Notes: generated by a model not told the origin, from the letters alone. DNA of 64,000 nucleotides from an uncultured Parasphingopyxis sp. (GCF_937129435.1 NZ_CAKZNF010000091.1:1-64000); one strand, 5' to 3'. Shown: positions 36,026 through 45,366, counted from the stretch's first letter. Numbers and translations: made by a program.

Positions 36026-36940
36026 ATGGACCTCTACCTCCCGATCGCCGAAATGTCGGTCAACGCGCTGGTGATCATCGCGCTGGGCGGCGCGGTCGGG
36101 GTGCTGGCGGGGATGTTCGGCGTCGGCGGCGGGTTTCTCACGACGCCGCTCCTGATCTTCTACGGCATATCGCCGGCCGTCGCGGTGGCATCGGCAACGA
36201 CGCAGATCACCGGCGCCAGCGTTTCCGGCGTGCTCGCTCATGCGCGGCGCGGCGGGGTCGACTATCGGATGGGCGCCGTGCTGGTTGCCGGTGGCGTGCT
36301 CGGCGCCATCGCGGGCGGGGCGATGTTCCGGTCGCTTCAACGCGCCGGGCAGATCGATACCATCGTCTCAATCCTCTACGTTTTCCTGCTTGGCGGGATC
36401 GGCGTGCTGATGATCAAGGAAAGCTGGACCGTGATCGCAGCTAGGCGGCGCGGGGAAAGGCCAAAGCCGCCGGTCCGCCGCCACCATCCCTTCGTCGCGA
36501 GCCTTCCCTTTCGCTGGCGGTTCTACGGATCGGGACTGTACATCTCGCCGATCGCGCCGCTTGCCGTCGGCTTCGCCGTCGGGGCGCTGACGGTCATGCT
36601 GGGTATCGGCGGCGGTTTTATCCTGGTGCCCGCGATGATCTACCTGCTCGGCATGGCAACGCGCGTGGTGGTCGGTACCTCGCTGTTCCAGATCCTTTTC
36701 GTGACGGCCGCGACGACGATGGTCCACGCCCTGACGACGCAATCGGTCGATATCGTGCTCGCCATCCTGCTGCTGATCGGCAGCGTCAGCGGCGCTCAGA
36801 TCGGCACGCGGATCGCGATGCGGACCAGCCCCGAATGGCTGCGCCTGATGCTCGCCGCGCTCGTGCTCATCGTCGCGGTTCGTCTGGCGCTGGGGCTCGG
36901 CTGGCGGCCCGATGAAATCTATTCGATCGAGCTCAGATGA
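36026..36940 (+). CDS. TauE/SafE family membrane exporter
   Basis: 304-residue integral membrane protein with about eight hydrophobic helices. The duplicated glycine signature GMFGVGGGFLTTPLL and LGIGGGFILVPAMIYL is typical of the TauE/SafE/DUF81 family, which exports sulfite, sulfoacetate or similar anions. A loop rich in basic residues (RRRGERPKPPVRRHH) lies mid-protein. Start ATG 36026. The stop overlaps the next start by four bases, and the next gene encodes a known companion family. Confidence 0.9.
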   Translation: MDLYLPIAEMSVNALVIIALGGAVGVLAGMFGVGGGFLTTPLLIFYGISPAVAVASATTQITGASVSGVLAHARRGGVDYRMGAVLVAGGVLGAIAGGAMFRSLQRAGQIDTIVSILYVFLLGGIGVLMIKESWTVIAARRRGERPKPPVRRHHPFVASLPFRWRFYGSGLYISPIAPLAVGFAVGALTVMLGIGGGFILVPAMIYLLGMATRVVVGTSLFQILFVTAATTMVHALTTQSVDIVLAILLLIGSVSGAQIGTRIAMRTSPEWLRLMLAALVLIVAVRLALGLGWRPDEIYSIELR

Positions 36941-37698
36941 ACCGGCTGCGCCTCCTCCTGCTCGTGTTGCTGACGCCGATGATTATGGCGCAGGCGCGGC
37001 CGCGCCTCGTCCCCGCCGTCAGCGACGAGCAGATCGAGATCGTCTACAGCTTCACCGGCGCCGAACTCATGATCTACGGCGCGATCCTCTATCCGGGCGG
37101 CCGCCCGCCGGACGATCCCGTCGACATCGTCGTCGTGCTCAAGGGGCCGCAGCAATCGATCCTGATGCGCGAGAAGCAGCAGCGCGCCGGTATCTGGATG
37201 AACGCGGCGCAGGCGCGGTTCCGCTCGGCCCCCGCCTTCTATGCCGTCGCCAGTTCGCGCCCGATCGCCGAGATCGTCGACGAGCGCACCGCCGCGATCT
37301 ACGAACTCGGCATCGACGGGCTGCAATTGTCGCCCGCCAGCGCCAATCCACCCGCCGAAGCGCGGCGTTTCGTCGCCGGTCTTGCCGACCTGCGTCAGCG
37401 CACGGGTCTCTATGCCGAACTGCCCGATGCCGTGGAAGTGACCGAAGGCGTGCTGTTCAACGCTCGAATCAGCGTGCCCGCACGCGTGCCGGTCGGCGAA
37501 TATACGGCCGAGACCTTCCTCATCCAAAACGGCCGCGTGCTGACGGGAGAGGTGCGCGACATCCGGATCGACAAGGGCGGGTTCGAACGTTTCGTTGCCG
37601 ACGCCGCAAACCGCCACAGCCTGCTCTACGGCCTGTTCGCCGTCGCGATCTCGCTCCTGCTCGGCTGGCTGGCGGGCTTGGCTTTCCGCCGGATCTGA
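36937..37698 (+). CDS. TIGR02186-like exported protein, TauE partner
   Basis: 253 residues, with signal sequence MNRLRLLLLVLLTPMIMAQA, a soluble beta-rich body (VSDEQIEIVYSFTGAELMIYG near the front) and one C-terminal membrane helix (LLYGLFAVAISLLLGWLAGLAF). Matches the conserved alphaproteobacterial family that accompanies TauE/SafE exporters. Anchored in the periplasmic face of the inner membrane, possibly as an accessory of the exporter. ATGA overlap with that gene. Molecular role unknown. Confidence 0.8.
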   Translation: MNRLRLLLLVLLTPMIMAQARPRLVPAVSDEQIEIVYSFTGAELMIYGAILYPGGRPPDDPVDIVVVLKGPQQSILMREKQQRAGIWMNAAQARFRSAPAFYAVASSRPIAEIVDERTAAIYELGIDGLQLSPASANPPAEARRFVAGLADLRQRTGLYAELPDAVEVTEGVLFNARISVPARVPVGEYTAETFLIQNGRVLTGEVRDIRIDKGGFERFVADAANRHSLLYGLFAVAISLLLGWLAGLAFRRI

Positions 37699-37786
37699 GT
37701 GTCCAGCGCGCGGATTAAGGGTAAATCTCTGTTAATCAGTTTTCGGTAAATCGGTTGCTCACCAATGGGGGCATGGGCAGAGAAAT

Positions 37787-39463
37787 ATGACCGATTTTGG
37801 CGCATTCAGACCGGTAACAGCGGATGAGGACAACAGCGGCCCCGTGCCTCACCTTGTGGCCGAAGAGGGTCTCGTCCTCGGCGAAGTCGTCGATATTGCG
37901 GGCTCCGGCTCCCGAATCGCGATCAACATCGATGCGCTGAACAAGGTACGCAATGAGACCGATCAGGTGCTGGCGATGGCCGGCCAGGTCGGCAGCCAGG
38001 TCAAGGTCAAGGTCGGCGACAGCTGGCTCATCGCCAATATCCGCACGCTTTCCACAGACGACAACCGGGCGAACCAGGTCACCGCCTATATCGATTTCCT
38101 GGGCGAAGGGCAGGTGCTCGAAGGCCGCGAGGATGTCAGCAATTTCCGCCGCGGCGTGACGCGGTACCCGATCCCCGGCTCCGAGGTTCTGGCAGTCACC
38201 GAACGCGATATGCGGCAGATGTTCGCGGCCGATAATCGCGCCTATATCGAGGTCGGCAATGTCTATCCGACAAAGGATATCCGCTCGGCGCTCTATATCG
38301 ATGCGATGCTCGGCAAGCACTTCGCCGTGCTGGGATCGACCGGCACCGGCAAGTCGACCAGCGTTGCGCTGATCCTGCACCGGATCTGCGAAATGGCCCC
38401 CGAAGGTCATGTCGTGATGATCGATCCGCACGGCGAATATTCGGCCGCCTTCAAGGGCGCGGGCGAGATTTTCGACGTCAACAATATCGCTCTCCCCTAC
38501 TGGCTGATGAACTTCGAAGAACATTGCGAAGTGCTGATCACGACCTCGGGCGCCGAAGCGCAACGCGATCGCGACATCCTTGCCAAATGTCTTCTCGCGG
38601 CACGGGCGAAAAACCGGCTGTCCGAGGAAATCCCGCAGCTTACGGTCGACAGCCCGATACCCTATCTGCTGTCCGACCTGCTTTCGCTCATCGTCGCTGA
38701 AATGGGCCATCTCGACGCGTCCAACGATACCGCGCCGTTCATGCGGCTGAAGAGCAAGATCGAGGAACTCAAGAGCGATCCGCGCTACAGCTTCATGTTT
38801 TCGGGCATGCTCGTTGCCGATACGATGGCCGAATTCATCTCCAAGGTCTTTCGCCTGCCTGGCCACGGCAAACCCATCTCGATCGTCGATGTTTCGGGCG
38901 TACCATCCGACATCTGCTCGGTCGTCGTCGCTGTCCTGTCACGCATGGTGTTCGACTATGCGATCTGGTCGCGCAATGAATCGCAGCGGCCGATCCTGCT
39001 CGTCTGCGAAGAGGCGCACCGTTACGTCCCGTCGGAAAAGCTCGTCGACAAGTCGGCGGTCGGCAAGATCCTGAGCCGGATCGCCAAGGAAGGCCGCAAA
39101 TACGGCGTGTCGCTGGGCCTCGTGACTCAGCGCCCGTCCGATCTGGCCGAGGGCGTGCTCTCCCAATGCGGAACGATCATCTCGATGCGCCTCAACAACG
39201 ATCGCGACCAGGCGCATGTCCGCTCGGCCATGCCCGAAGGCGCGCGCGGTTTCCTCGATGTCATCCCGGCGCTTCGCAACCGCGAATGCATCATGTGCGG
39301 CGAGGGCGTCGCCGTCCCGGTGCGCGTCACCTTCGACACGCTGGAAAGCGAGAAACGCCCGGCCTCGACCGATCCGCTCTTCTCCGAAATGTGGACGCAG
39401 ACGGGCGACGAAGCCGGCATCGTCGATCGCACCATCCGCCGCTGGCGCAGCCAGGGGCGGTAA
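37787..39463 (+). CDS. HerA-type ATPase (DUF87)
   Basis: 558 residues. An N-terminal beta-barrel (HAS-barrel-like; LGEVVDIAGSGSRIAI) precedes a FtsK/HerA-class ATPase core with Walker A GSTGTGKSTSV at about residues 184-194 and Walker B MIDPHGEY. The pattern KLVDKSAVGKILSRIAKEGRKYGVS and TQRPSDLAEGVLSQCGT is typical of HerA. In archaea HerA works with NurA in DNA end resection; bacterial versions often translocate DNA or act in defence, but no nuclease partner is adjacent here. Start ATG 37787. A terminator follows at 39492. Confidence 0.88.
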   Translation: MTDFGAFRPVTADEDNSGPVPHLVAEEGLVLGEVVDIAGSGSRIAINIDALNKVRNETDQVLAMAGQVGSQVKVKVGDSWLIANIRTLSTDDNRANQVTAYIDFLGEGQVLEGREDVSNFRRGVTRYPIPGSEVLAVTERDMRQMFAADNRAYIEVGNVYPTKDIRSALYIDAMLGKHFAVLGSTGTGKSTSVALILHRICEMAPEGHVVMIDPHGEYSAAFKGAGEIFDVNNIALPYWLMNFEEHCEVLITTSGAEAQRDRDILAKCLLAARAKNRLSEEIPQLTVDSPIPYLLSDLLSLIVAEMGHLDASNDTAPFMRLKSKIEELKSDPRYSFMFSGMLVADTMAEFISKVFRLPGHGKPISIVDVSGVPSDICSVVVAVLSRMVFDYAIWSRNESQRPILLVCEEAHRYVPSEKLVDKSAVGKILSRIAKEGRKYGVSLGLVTQRPSDLAEGVLSQCGTIISMRLNNDRDQAHVRSAMPEGARGFLDVIPALRNRECIMCGEGVAVPVRVTFDTLESEKRPASTDPLFSEMWTQTGDEAGIVDRTIRRWRSQGR

Positions 39464-39491
39464 CGCTCACCAAACACATTCCGGATACGAA

Positions 39492-39531
39492 ATGGGCCAC
39501 CCCGGTCTTTCCGGCGCGGCCCATATTTTTT
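39492..39531. terminator. Bidirectional-type terminator between HerA and M23 genes
   Basis: Stem ATGGGCC (39492-39498) with GGCCCAT (39518-39524), an inner CCGG/CCGG pair, then atttttt. It sits between convergent genes. The T-run favours termination of the plus-strand HerA gene. Confidence 0.75.
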
Positions 39532-39545
39532 GGAACTTCGAGGCG

Positions 39546-41171
39546 CTACGAGCGCGAGCGATCGGCCCTGCGTGGTTGGTCGGCACTTGCGGTATCGAGA
39601 TCCCGCGGCCGTTCGCGCCGGGCGAGCGCGGCGCCGGGCTCGACCTGCATCAGACCGGCCAGCGTCGAGCGGAAGCGTTGCAGCTCTGGTCCCGAAAGCT
39701 GGGCGTTCTCGATATAGCGGACGGAGCGCGGATCGATCTTCTGGCCGCCGCGGATCATCTCGTAATGGAGGTGCGGGCCTGTCGACATGCCGGTGGAGCC
39801 GACATAGCCGATGACCTGGCCCTGGGTGACGCGCGTGCCCGAGGATACCGCGATCCGGCTCATATGGGCATAGGCGGTCTGGATGCCGCCGCTATGGGCG
39901 ATCCGGACATAATTGCCATAGCCACCGTTGCGGCCGGAATAGTTGACGGTACCGCTCGCCGCGGCGCGGATCGGCGTGCCGTGACCGGCGGCGATGTCGA
40001 GGCCGGTATGCAGGCGGCGATAGCCGAGGATCGGATGACGGCGATATCCGAAGGGCGAGGTAAGACGTCCGTTGACCGGCATCAGCATCTCGCCGGTCGA
40101 GCGGCCGACGCCCGACGCTTCGAACCACTGGTCTGTCCCTGCAACCGACCAGCGCAGAAGCTGCGTCTTGCGGTCGCCGCGTTCGACGCCGGCATAGATC
40201 AGGCGGCCCATCTCGGTCTCGCCGGTTTCGGCGCGGCGATGCTCGACGATGAGGTCGAAGGTTGCGTCCGAGCCGATATCGTTGATCGACATCTGCGTGC
40301 CGATGGCGCGCAGATATTCCTGGATCGCCGAGGGCGGCGCACCGGCGGCGCGGGCCGATCGATAGAGGCTGGCGCCGACTCGGCCGCGAATGCGCAGCGG
40401 CGTATCGTCGACCGCGATCTGAATCGGGTTGACCCGCAGCGATCCGTCGACACGATCGAGTTCGATCTTCAGATCGAAGCGGGCGCGGAAAGCGATATGG
40501 TCGACCGGGCGTGCGACCGTGCGGTTGGGGCGCCGTCCGAGAATGATGGTCATCGGCGTGCCGGGCCGGATATCGGCGAGCGGGATGATGCCTTCGATCA
40601 GCGAGGTGATTTCCTCGGCCTGGTCGCCAGAGACGCCTGCACGTTCGAGAACCCGGGTAAATCCGTCGCCGCGGCCCAGCGTCGCCGTCATTTCGATATG
40701 CGGGCGTTCGGGCGTGTCGGCGAGCGGCTCGACGACATCGGTGGCAGCCATGCGGCGGCCGGTATCGGCGCCAAAGGCGAGCGGCGTGATCGCCTGCGCG
40801 CGCGCTTCGTCGACTTGGTCCTGGTCGAGCGCGGAGGGCAGGGCGGGAATCGCCTCGACGCTCGGCGCCATCAGGATCGTCGCGCCGCACAGCGCGGTGC
40901 AGGTGACGAGACCTCGCCACCATGTCTTCGATCCGATCTGCGCGCCGAGATCCACGACCAGGTCGATCTCGTGCCAGAAGGCGCGGCCGATCGCGGTCCG
41001 CGCCGGATGATGGTGATGAGAACCGGCGGCACCCTGATGCGAAAGCGTCGATGCGCCTCCGCCGTTACCGGCGCCATTTCCGGTGGTGAATTCGTTGCGC
41101 TGGAACAATTGCGGCCCCGCTCGTAATTCCTGTTCCCGGCGTGCATCGCCTGCACGTCCGGTGCCGAGCAC
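39546..41171 (-). CDS. M23-family metallopeptidase (peptidoglycan hydrolase type)
   Basis: 541 residues. A membrane segment near 84-102 (WWRGLVTCTALCGATILMA) anchors the protein; the body contains a LysM-like or OapA-like region, then the M23 zinc-peptidase domain with first zinc motif HTGLDIAAGHGTPI and second motif GPHLHYEM. Expected to cut peptide cross-links in the periplasm, or to act as a divisome regulator if degenerate; both zinc motifs look intact. I use GTG 41171, but the CtrA-type site ends only 15 bases upstream, so TTG 41108 (MFQRNEF) is also possible. Divergent from the helicase. Confidence 0.85.
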   Translation of the reverse strand: MLGTGRAGDARREQELRAGPQLFQRNEFTTGNGAGNGGGASTLSHQGAAGSHHHHPARTAIGRAFWHEIDLVVDLGAQIGSKTWWRGLVTCTALCGATILMAPSVEAIPALPSALDQDQVDEARAQAITPLAFGADTGRRMAATDVVEPLADTPERPHIEMTATLGRGDGFTRVLERAGVSGDQAEEITSLIEGIIPLADIRPGTPMTIILGRRPNRTVARPVDHIAFRARFDLKIELDRVDGSLRVNPIQIAVDDTPLRIRGRVGASLYRSARAAGAPPSAIQEYLRAIGTQMSINDIGSDATFDLIVEHRRAETGETEMGRLIYAGVERGDRKTQLLRWSVAGTDQWFEASGVGRSTGEMLMPVNGRLTSPFGYRRHPILGYRRLHTGLDIAAGHGTPIRAAASGTVNYSGRNGGYGNYVRIAHSGGIQTAYAHMSRIAVSSGTRVTQGQVIGYVGSTGMSTGPHLHYEMIRGGQKIDPRSVRYIENAQLSGPELQRFRSTLAGLMQVEPGAALARRERPRDLDTASADQPRRADRSRS

Positions 41172-41185
41172 TGTGGTTAAAAACC

Positions 41186-41201
41186 GTTAAAGTCAAATTA
41201 A
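41186..41201 (-). promoter_or_regulatory. CtrA-type binding site TTAA-N7-TTAAC
   Basis: On the minus strand the sequence is TTAATTTGACTTTAAC, an exact match to the CtrA consensus TTAA-N7-TTAA(C). A second, looser copy (TTAACGGTTTTTAAC, N6 spacing) follows directly at 41176-41190. It precedes the M23 gene and may serve that gene or the divergent helicase. CtrA control of envelope genes is known in alphaproteobacteria. Confidence 0.65.
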
Positions 41202-41309
41202 GAGACGAAGATCGATTCTAGCGATGCGGCGAGCCGTGACGCAGGGCCGATGGACGGTTATCCACCACGGAACCTTGCGTTTTCCGGTTCGACCAACGAT
41301 CATCGCGGG

Positions 41310-43844
41310 ATGAGCAATTTTGCCCGCGCGCCGCTTGCCGCGGTGCTGGGTCCGACGAACACCGGCAAGACGCATCTCGCGGTCGAACGGATGACCGCGC
41401 ATTCCAGCGGCATGATCGGTTTTCCGCTCCGTTTGCTCGCGCGAGAGGTCTATGATCGCATCGTCGCGATGAAGGGTCCCAAGGAGGTCGGGCTGCTGAC
41501 GGGTGAGGAGAAAATCCTGCCCGAAGGCGCGCGCTGGCTCTGCTGCACGGCGGAATCGATGCCGCGCGATCGCGACGTCGCCTTCGCCGCGATCGACGAG
41601 GCGCAGCTCGCCGCCGATCGCGAGCGCGGGCATGTCTTTACCGACCGGCTGCTCCACTGTCGGGGCCGCGAGGAGACAATGATCCTCGGTTCGGACACGC
41701 TGCGGCCGATCCTCAAAACGCTGGTGCCCGAGGCCGAGATCATCTCGCGCCCACGCTTCTCGACGCTGAGCTATGCCGGCGCGACCAAGCTGTCGCGCCT
41801 GCCGCCGCGCTCCGCCGTCGTCGCGTTCAGCGCCGAAGAGGTCTACGCCGTTGCCGAGGCGCTGCGGCGGCTTCGCGGCGGGGCGGCCGTGGTGATGGGC
41901 GCACTCTCGCCCCGCACCCGCAACGCCCAGGTTGCGATGTTCCAGGCCGGCGAGGTCGACTATCTCGTCGCCACCGACGCCATCGGCATGGGGCTGAACA
42001 TGGACGTGCGCCATGTCGCCTTCGCCTCGCTCCACAAATTCGACGGGCGCCGGCAACGCCGCCTGCATGTCCACGAGATGGCGCAGATCGCCGGCCGCGC
42101 CGGGCGGCACCAGACCGATGGCACGTTCGGCACGCTCGGGCTCGAAGGCGCGGAAGAGGTTTCCTTCTCGGAAGAAGAAATCAACCGGATCGAGGAGCAT
42201 GAATTTTCGTGGCTCAAGCAGATTTACTGGCGCGACGGCGATCCGCGTCTCGATACGATCGAGACGTTGATCGCCGATCTCGAAGCCAAGCCCGATGATC
42301 CGATGCTCCGCGCTGCGCCAGAGGCGACCGATCTCGCCGTCCTCAAGGCGCTGGCGGGCGAGGGCTGGATCGTCGAGCGGGCGACCGACCCGGGGATGGT
42401 GGGTCGGTTGTGGCAAGCCTGCGGCCTTCCCGATTTTCGCAAGATGGGCGTGCAGGGCCATGCGCGACTGGTCTCCAGGCTTTACCGTCATCTGACCGAG
42501 GGCGATGGCCATATTCCCGGCGACGTCTTCGCACGCGAGGTGACGGCGCTCGAGAATCTGAACGGCGACGTTGAAACGCTCGCCGGTAGGCTCGCCGCGA
42601 TCCGGACCTGGGCCTATGTCGCGCATCGCGACGACTGGCTCGCCGATCCGAAGCGCTGGGCGCGGCGGACCGAGGAAATCGAACAGCGATTGAGCGATGC
42701 ACTGCACGATCGGTTGACGCAGCGCTTCGTCGACCGCCGCACATCGGTGTTGATGCGTGATCTCGGCGCGAAGGGGGAGGAGGCGTTGCCCGTTCGTGTC
42801 GATGGCGAGGGCGTTGTCACCGTCGACGACGAACCGATCGGCCGGATCGAGGGCTTTCGCTTCCAGGTCGAGGCCGGGGCGAGCCATACCGACAAAAAGC
42901 GCCTCCTCGCGGCCGCCGAGCGGCGGCTGGGCGGTGAATATGCGTCGCGGGCGGCGGCGCTGATCGCCGATGAGGATCGGGAATTCGCGCTCGGCACGGT
43001 GGCGGGGAAAGCGGTTGCGATCGACTGGCAAGGGCGTCGCGTTGCCAGGCTGGAGGCCGGGCGGACGCCGCTGGCTCCGCAGATCAAGCTCGACCGCGCA
43101 CTCGATGTGCTGAGCCCCGAGATGAAGGCGCGTGTCGAGAACCGGTTGATGAGCTGGCTCGACAGCAGACTGGCCGAGGCGCTCGGCCCGCTGCTGCGGA
43201 TCGACGCGGCGATCGCGGGGGAGAAGACGCCGCCGGCGTTGCGCGCATTGCTCGCGCCGGTTGTCGAGGGGGGCGGGATCGCCGCGCGGGCCGATCTCGG
43301 CGATGTAATCGAGACGCTGGACAAGGCGCTGCGTCATCGCGCGGGACAGCTGGGCCTTGTCATCGGCTCGCTCGATATCTTTCACCCGCGAATGCTGAAA
43401 CCCGAGGCGATCCGCTGGCGGCTCGCGCTGGGTTCGGTATTCGCGGACAAGCCGATGCCGGATTTGCCGCCCGAAGGCGCGACGCTGCTGGCCGAACCCA
43501 AGGGCCGCACGGCGGCGCATTGGCGGCGGGCAGGGTTTCGCGGCTTCGCCGGTCAAATGCTCCGTATCGATATGGTCGAGCGGCTGAGCCGGTCGGCGCA
43601 TGATCGTCGCGACGGGCGCAATCCCTTCGCTGTCGATACCGAACTGGCGACGTCGCTGGGGCTCGAACAAGAGGCGCTGGGTAAATTGATGCACGCGCTG
43701 GGCTTCCAGAAGCAGAAGGGCGATCCGCCGCAATGGGCCTGGCGCGGCCGGCGCAGAAAACCAGCCAAGCGTCGTGCGCAGAATGCACCACAGCCCGGCA
43801 ACGCCTTCGCCAAGCTGGCCGATCTCAAAATTTCGCGTGGCTGA
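41310..43844 (+). CDS. Suv3-like ATP-dependent RNA helicase
   Basis: 844-residue superfamily 2 helicase of the SUPV3L1/Suv3 type. Walker A GPTNTGKTH near the N-terminus, DExH-box-like AAIDEAQLAAD, motif VI QIAGRAGR, and a long C-terminal region rich in basic residues (GRRRKPAKRRAQN). In mitochondria Suv3 unwinds RNA for the degradosome; the bacterial homologue in alphaproteobacteria is little studied. ATG 41310 gives the expected domain start; an in-frame ATG at 41250 would add 20 residues. Its 3' end overlaps the S4 gene by 8 bases. Confidence 0.88.
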   Translation: MSNFARAPLAAVLGPTNTGKTHLAVERMTAHSSGMIGFPLRLLAREVYDRIVAMKGPKEVGLLTGEEKILPEGARWLCCTAESMPRDRDVAFAAIDEAQLAADRERGHVFTDRLLHCRGREETMILGSDTLRPILKTLVPEAEIISRPRFSTLSYAGATKLSRLPPRSAVVAFSAEEVYAVAEALRRLRGGAAVVMGALSPRTRNAQVAMFQAGEVDYLVATDAIGMGLNMDVRHVAFASLHKFDGRRQRRLHVHEMAQIAGRAGRHQTDGTFGTLGLEGAEEVSFSEEEINRIEEHEFSWLKQIYWRDGDPRLDTIETLIADLEAKPDDPMLRAAPEATDLAVLKALAGEGWIVERATDPGMVGRLWQACGLPDFRKMGVQGHARLVSRLYRHLTEGDGHIPGDVFAREVTALENLNGDVETLAGRLAAIRTWAYVAHRDDWLADPKRWARRTEEIEQRLSDALHDRLTQRFVDRRTSVLMRDLGAKGEEALPVRVDGEGVVTVDDEPIGRIEGFRFQVEAGASHTDKKRLLAAAERRLGGEYASRAAALIADEDREFALGTVAGKAVAIDWQGRRVARLEAGRTPLAPQIKLDRALDVLSPEMKARVENRLMSWLDSRLAEALGPLLRIDAAIAGEKTPPALRALLAPVVEGGGIAARADLGDVIETLDKALRHRAGQLGLVIGSLDIFHPRMLKPEAIRWRLALGSVFADKPMPDLPPEGATLLAEPKGRTAAHWRRAGFRGFAGQMLRIDMVERLSRSAHDRRDGRNPFAVDTELATSLGLEQEALGKLMHALGFQKQKGDPPQWAWRGRRRKPAKRRAQNAPQPGNAFAKLADLKISRG

Positions 43845-44121
43845 CGAGGGGCAACGCATCGACAAGTTCCTCTGGCACGCCCGGCTGGCGCGCACCCGCA
43901 GCCTTGCCAAAACCATCGCCGAGAGCGGGCATATCCGCTGCGACGGGCGGCGCATTGATCGCGCCCATGCTGTCGTCCGCGTCGGTGACGTGCTCAGCGT
44001 CCCGCTGCCCTCGGGCGTCAGGGTCTTGCGCGTCACCAGCCTGCCGCCCCGGCGGGTACCCGCGAAGCAGGTCGGCGAGGTCTATGAAACGGTCCAGCCT
44101 GCACGGCACATCAACCGTTGA
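43837..44121 (+). CDS. S4-domain RNA-binding protein (Hsp15-like)
   Basis: 94 residues (GTG start at 43837) with an S4 RNA-binding domain: RIDKFLWHARLARTRSLAKTI, GHIRCDGRRIDRAHAVVRVGDVL. In E. coli Hsp15 rescues stalled 50S subunits with tRNA. The GTG lies within the last codons of the helicase, a coupling common in this conserved gene order. A longer frame back to 43774 would overlap the helicase heavily and is unlikely. Confidence 0.85.
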   Translation: MADEGQRIDKFLWHARLARTRSLAKTIAESGHIRCDGRRIDRAHAVVRVGDVLSVPLPSGVRVLRVTSLPPRRVPAKQVGEVYETVQPARHINR

Positions 44122-44180
44122 CGCACAGCGCAAAGCGTGGCTAGCAGGCGGCCGCGCATATTCGAGGGAGAGCCGCGCCC

Positions 44181-44519
44181 ATGACCTATGTCGTCACCGA
44201 CGCCTGCATCAAATGCAAATATATGGACTGCGTCGAAGTCTGCCCGGTGGATTGCTTCTACGAGGGCGAGAACATGCTCGTCATCCATCCGGCGGAATGC
44301 ATCGATTGCGGCGTGTGCGAACCGGAATGCCCGGCCGAAGCGATCCTGCCCGATACCGAGCCCGACCAGGAAAAATGGCTCGAGCTCAACGCCAAGTTCG
44401 CCGAGGAATGGCCGAACATCACGCAGAGCCGCGAAGCCCCGGAAGACGCCGACGAGCACAAGGGCGAAGAGGACAAATACGACAAGTATTTCTCGCCGGA
44501 GCCGGGCGAAGGCGACTGA
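44181..44519 (+). CDS. fdxA: Ferredoxin FdxA (7Fe/8Fe type)
   Basis: 112 residues. Cluster-binding cysteines in [18 protein letters not shown] and [16 protein letters not shown], as expected of a ferredoxin with one [3Fe-4S] and one [4Fe-4S] cluster. The C-terminal acidic tail ([17 protein letters not shown]) is typical. Electron carrier in the cytoplasm. Between the S4 protein and CarD, a gene order that recurs in alphaproteobacteria. The ATG follows GGGAGAG. Confidence 0.95.
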   Translation: MTYVVTDACIKCKYMDCVEVCPVDCFYEGENMLVIHPAECIDCGVCEPECPAEAILPDTEPDQEKWLELNAKFAEEWPNITQSREAPEDADEHKGEEDKYDKYFSPEPGEGD

Positions 44520-44567
44520 TTCGCCGCGCCCCTGCGGCGCGCCTGAAAATCCGCGAAACTTTCGTGA

Positions 44568-44615
44568 TTCCAGTGTTTTGGACGGCGCGTGCTGCACCGC
44601 GTCGAAACACTGGAA
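44568..44615. terminator. Long hairpin upstream of carD promoter
   Basis: Stem of about 12 base pairs (44568-44579 with 44604-44615, ttccagtgttt / aaacactggaa) around a 24-base loop, followed by attttg. It may end fdxA transcription. A second small hairpin (gccgc-gcggc) lies at 44524-44539. The stem also precedes the carD -10 box, so a regulatory role is possible. Confidence 0.5.
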
Positions 44616-44635
44616 ATTTTGTTACAACTATGTTA

Positions 44636-44641
44636 TATAAT
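44636..44641 (+). promoter_or_regulatory. Candidate -10 box of carD promoter
   Basis: TATAAT at 44636 is a consensus -10 in an AT-rich stretch (ttttgttacaactatgtta) that stands out in this GC-rich DNA. No clear -35 at 17 bases; transcription here would give a leader of about 130 bases before the carD ATG. CarD itself helps RNA polymerase open promoters, so autoregulation is conceivable but only inferred. Confidence 0.5.
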
Positions 44642-44781
44642 AGGACAAGAGACGGACCGTTTCGGTCCGCTTCGATTGGCTAAGGCACGGACAGAACTGG
44701 GCAAATTCGAACTGGCGGCGGGCGGCAGACAGCCCCGTTTGCGCGAGTCGACCCCGGGTCCACAGGAAAGGTCTCCATTAT

Positions 44782-45339
44782 ATGGCTAGCAATGCGCTGG
44801 ACTTCGAAGTCGGCGATTACGTCGTTTATCCGAAACACGGTGTCGGCCGGGTGGTCGAACTGCAGAATGAAGAGATCGCGGGCATGCAGCTCGAACTCTA
44901 TGTGCTGCGTTTCGAGAAAGAGAAGATGACGCTTCGCGTGCCGACCAACAAGGCCGAGGGCGTGGGGATGCGCAAGCTCTCCTCGGACAAGACGCTCAAG
45001 GACGCGCTCAAGACGCTCGAAGGCAAGCCGAAGGTCAAGCGCACCATGTGGTCGCGCCGCGCGCAGGAATATGAAGCCAAGATCAATTCGGGCGACCTCC
45101 TCCAGATCGCCGAAGTAACGCGCGACCTGTTTCGCGCCGACGACCAGCCCGAGCAGAGCTATTCGGAGCGGCAGATCTTTGAGGCCGCCTCCTCGCGCCT
45201 CGCCCGCGAACTCGCGGCGATGGAGAAGACCGACGAGCCGACAGCGCTCGAGAAAATCCTAGTCATCCTGAACAAGGCGGCCGCGATCTGGAACGCCGAG
45301 AAGGAAGAGGAAGAAGCGGCCAAGGAAGCCGCCAAATAA
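44782..45339 (+). CDS. carD: CarD-family transcription regulator
   Basis: 185 residues. N-terminal RNA polymerase-interacting Tudor-like domain (FEVGDYVVYPKHGVGRVVEL) and a helical C-terminal DNA-binding part; the extreme C-terminus is acidic/lysine rich (EKEEEEAAKEAAK). Binds RNA polymerase beta and stabilises open complexes. ATG 44782 has GGAAAGG about 9 bases upstream. Terminator at 45367. Long leader upstream may regulate it. Confidence 0.93.
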   Translation: MASNALDFEVGDYVVYPKHGVGRVVELQNEEIAGMQLELYVLRFEKEKMTLRVPTNKAEGVGMRKLSSDKTLKDALKTLEGKPKVKRTMWSRRAQEYEAKINSGDLLQIAEVTRDLFRADDQPEQSYSERQIFEAASSRLARELAAMEKTDEPTALEKILVILNKAAAIWNAEKEEEEAAKEAAK

Positions 45340-45366
45340 CCTTCGTACTCTTTGCAAGAGCGGAAA

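Noticed and set aside
37717..37752. Direct repeat GGTAAATC twice before the HerA gene
   Set aside because: Eight bases in an AT-rich gap, 25 bases apart; not palindromic and not seen elsewhere, so chance is likely.
41193..44036. 947-residue open frame on the minus strand opposite the helicase
   Set aside because: Antisense to a clear helicase, Arg/Asp/Ala-rich with no motif; long antisense frames are expected at this G+C level.
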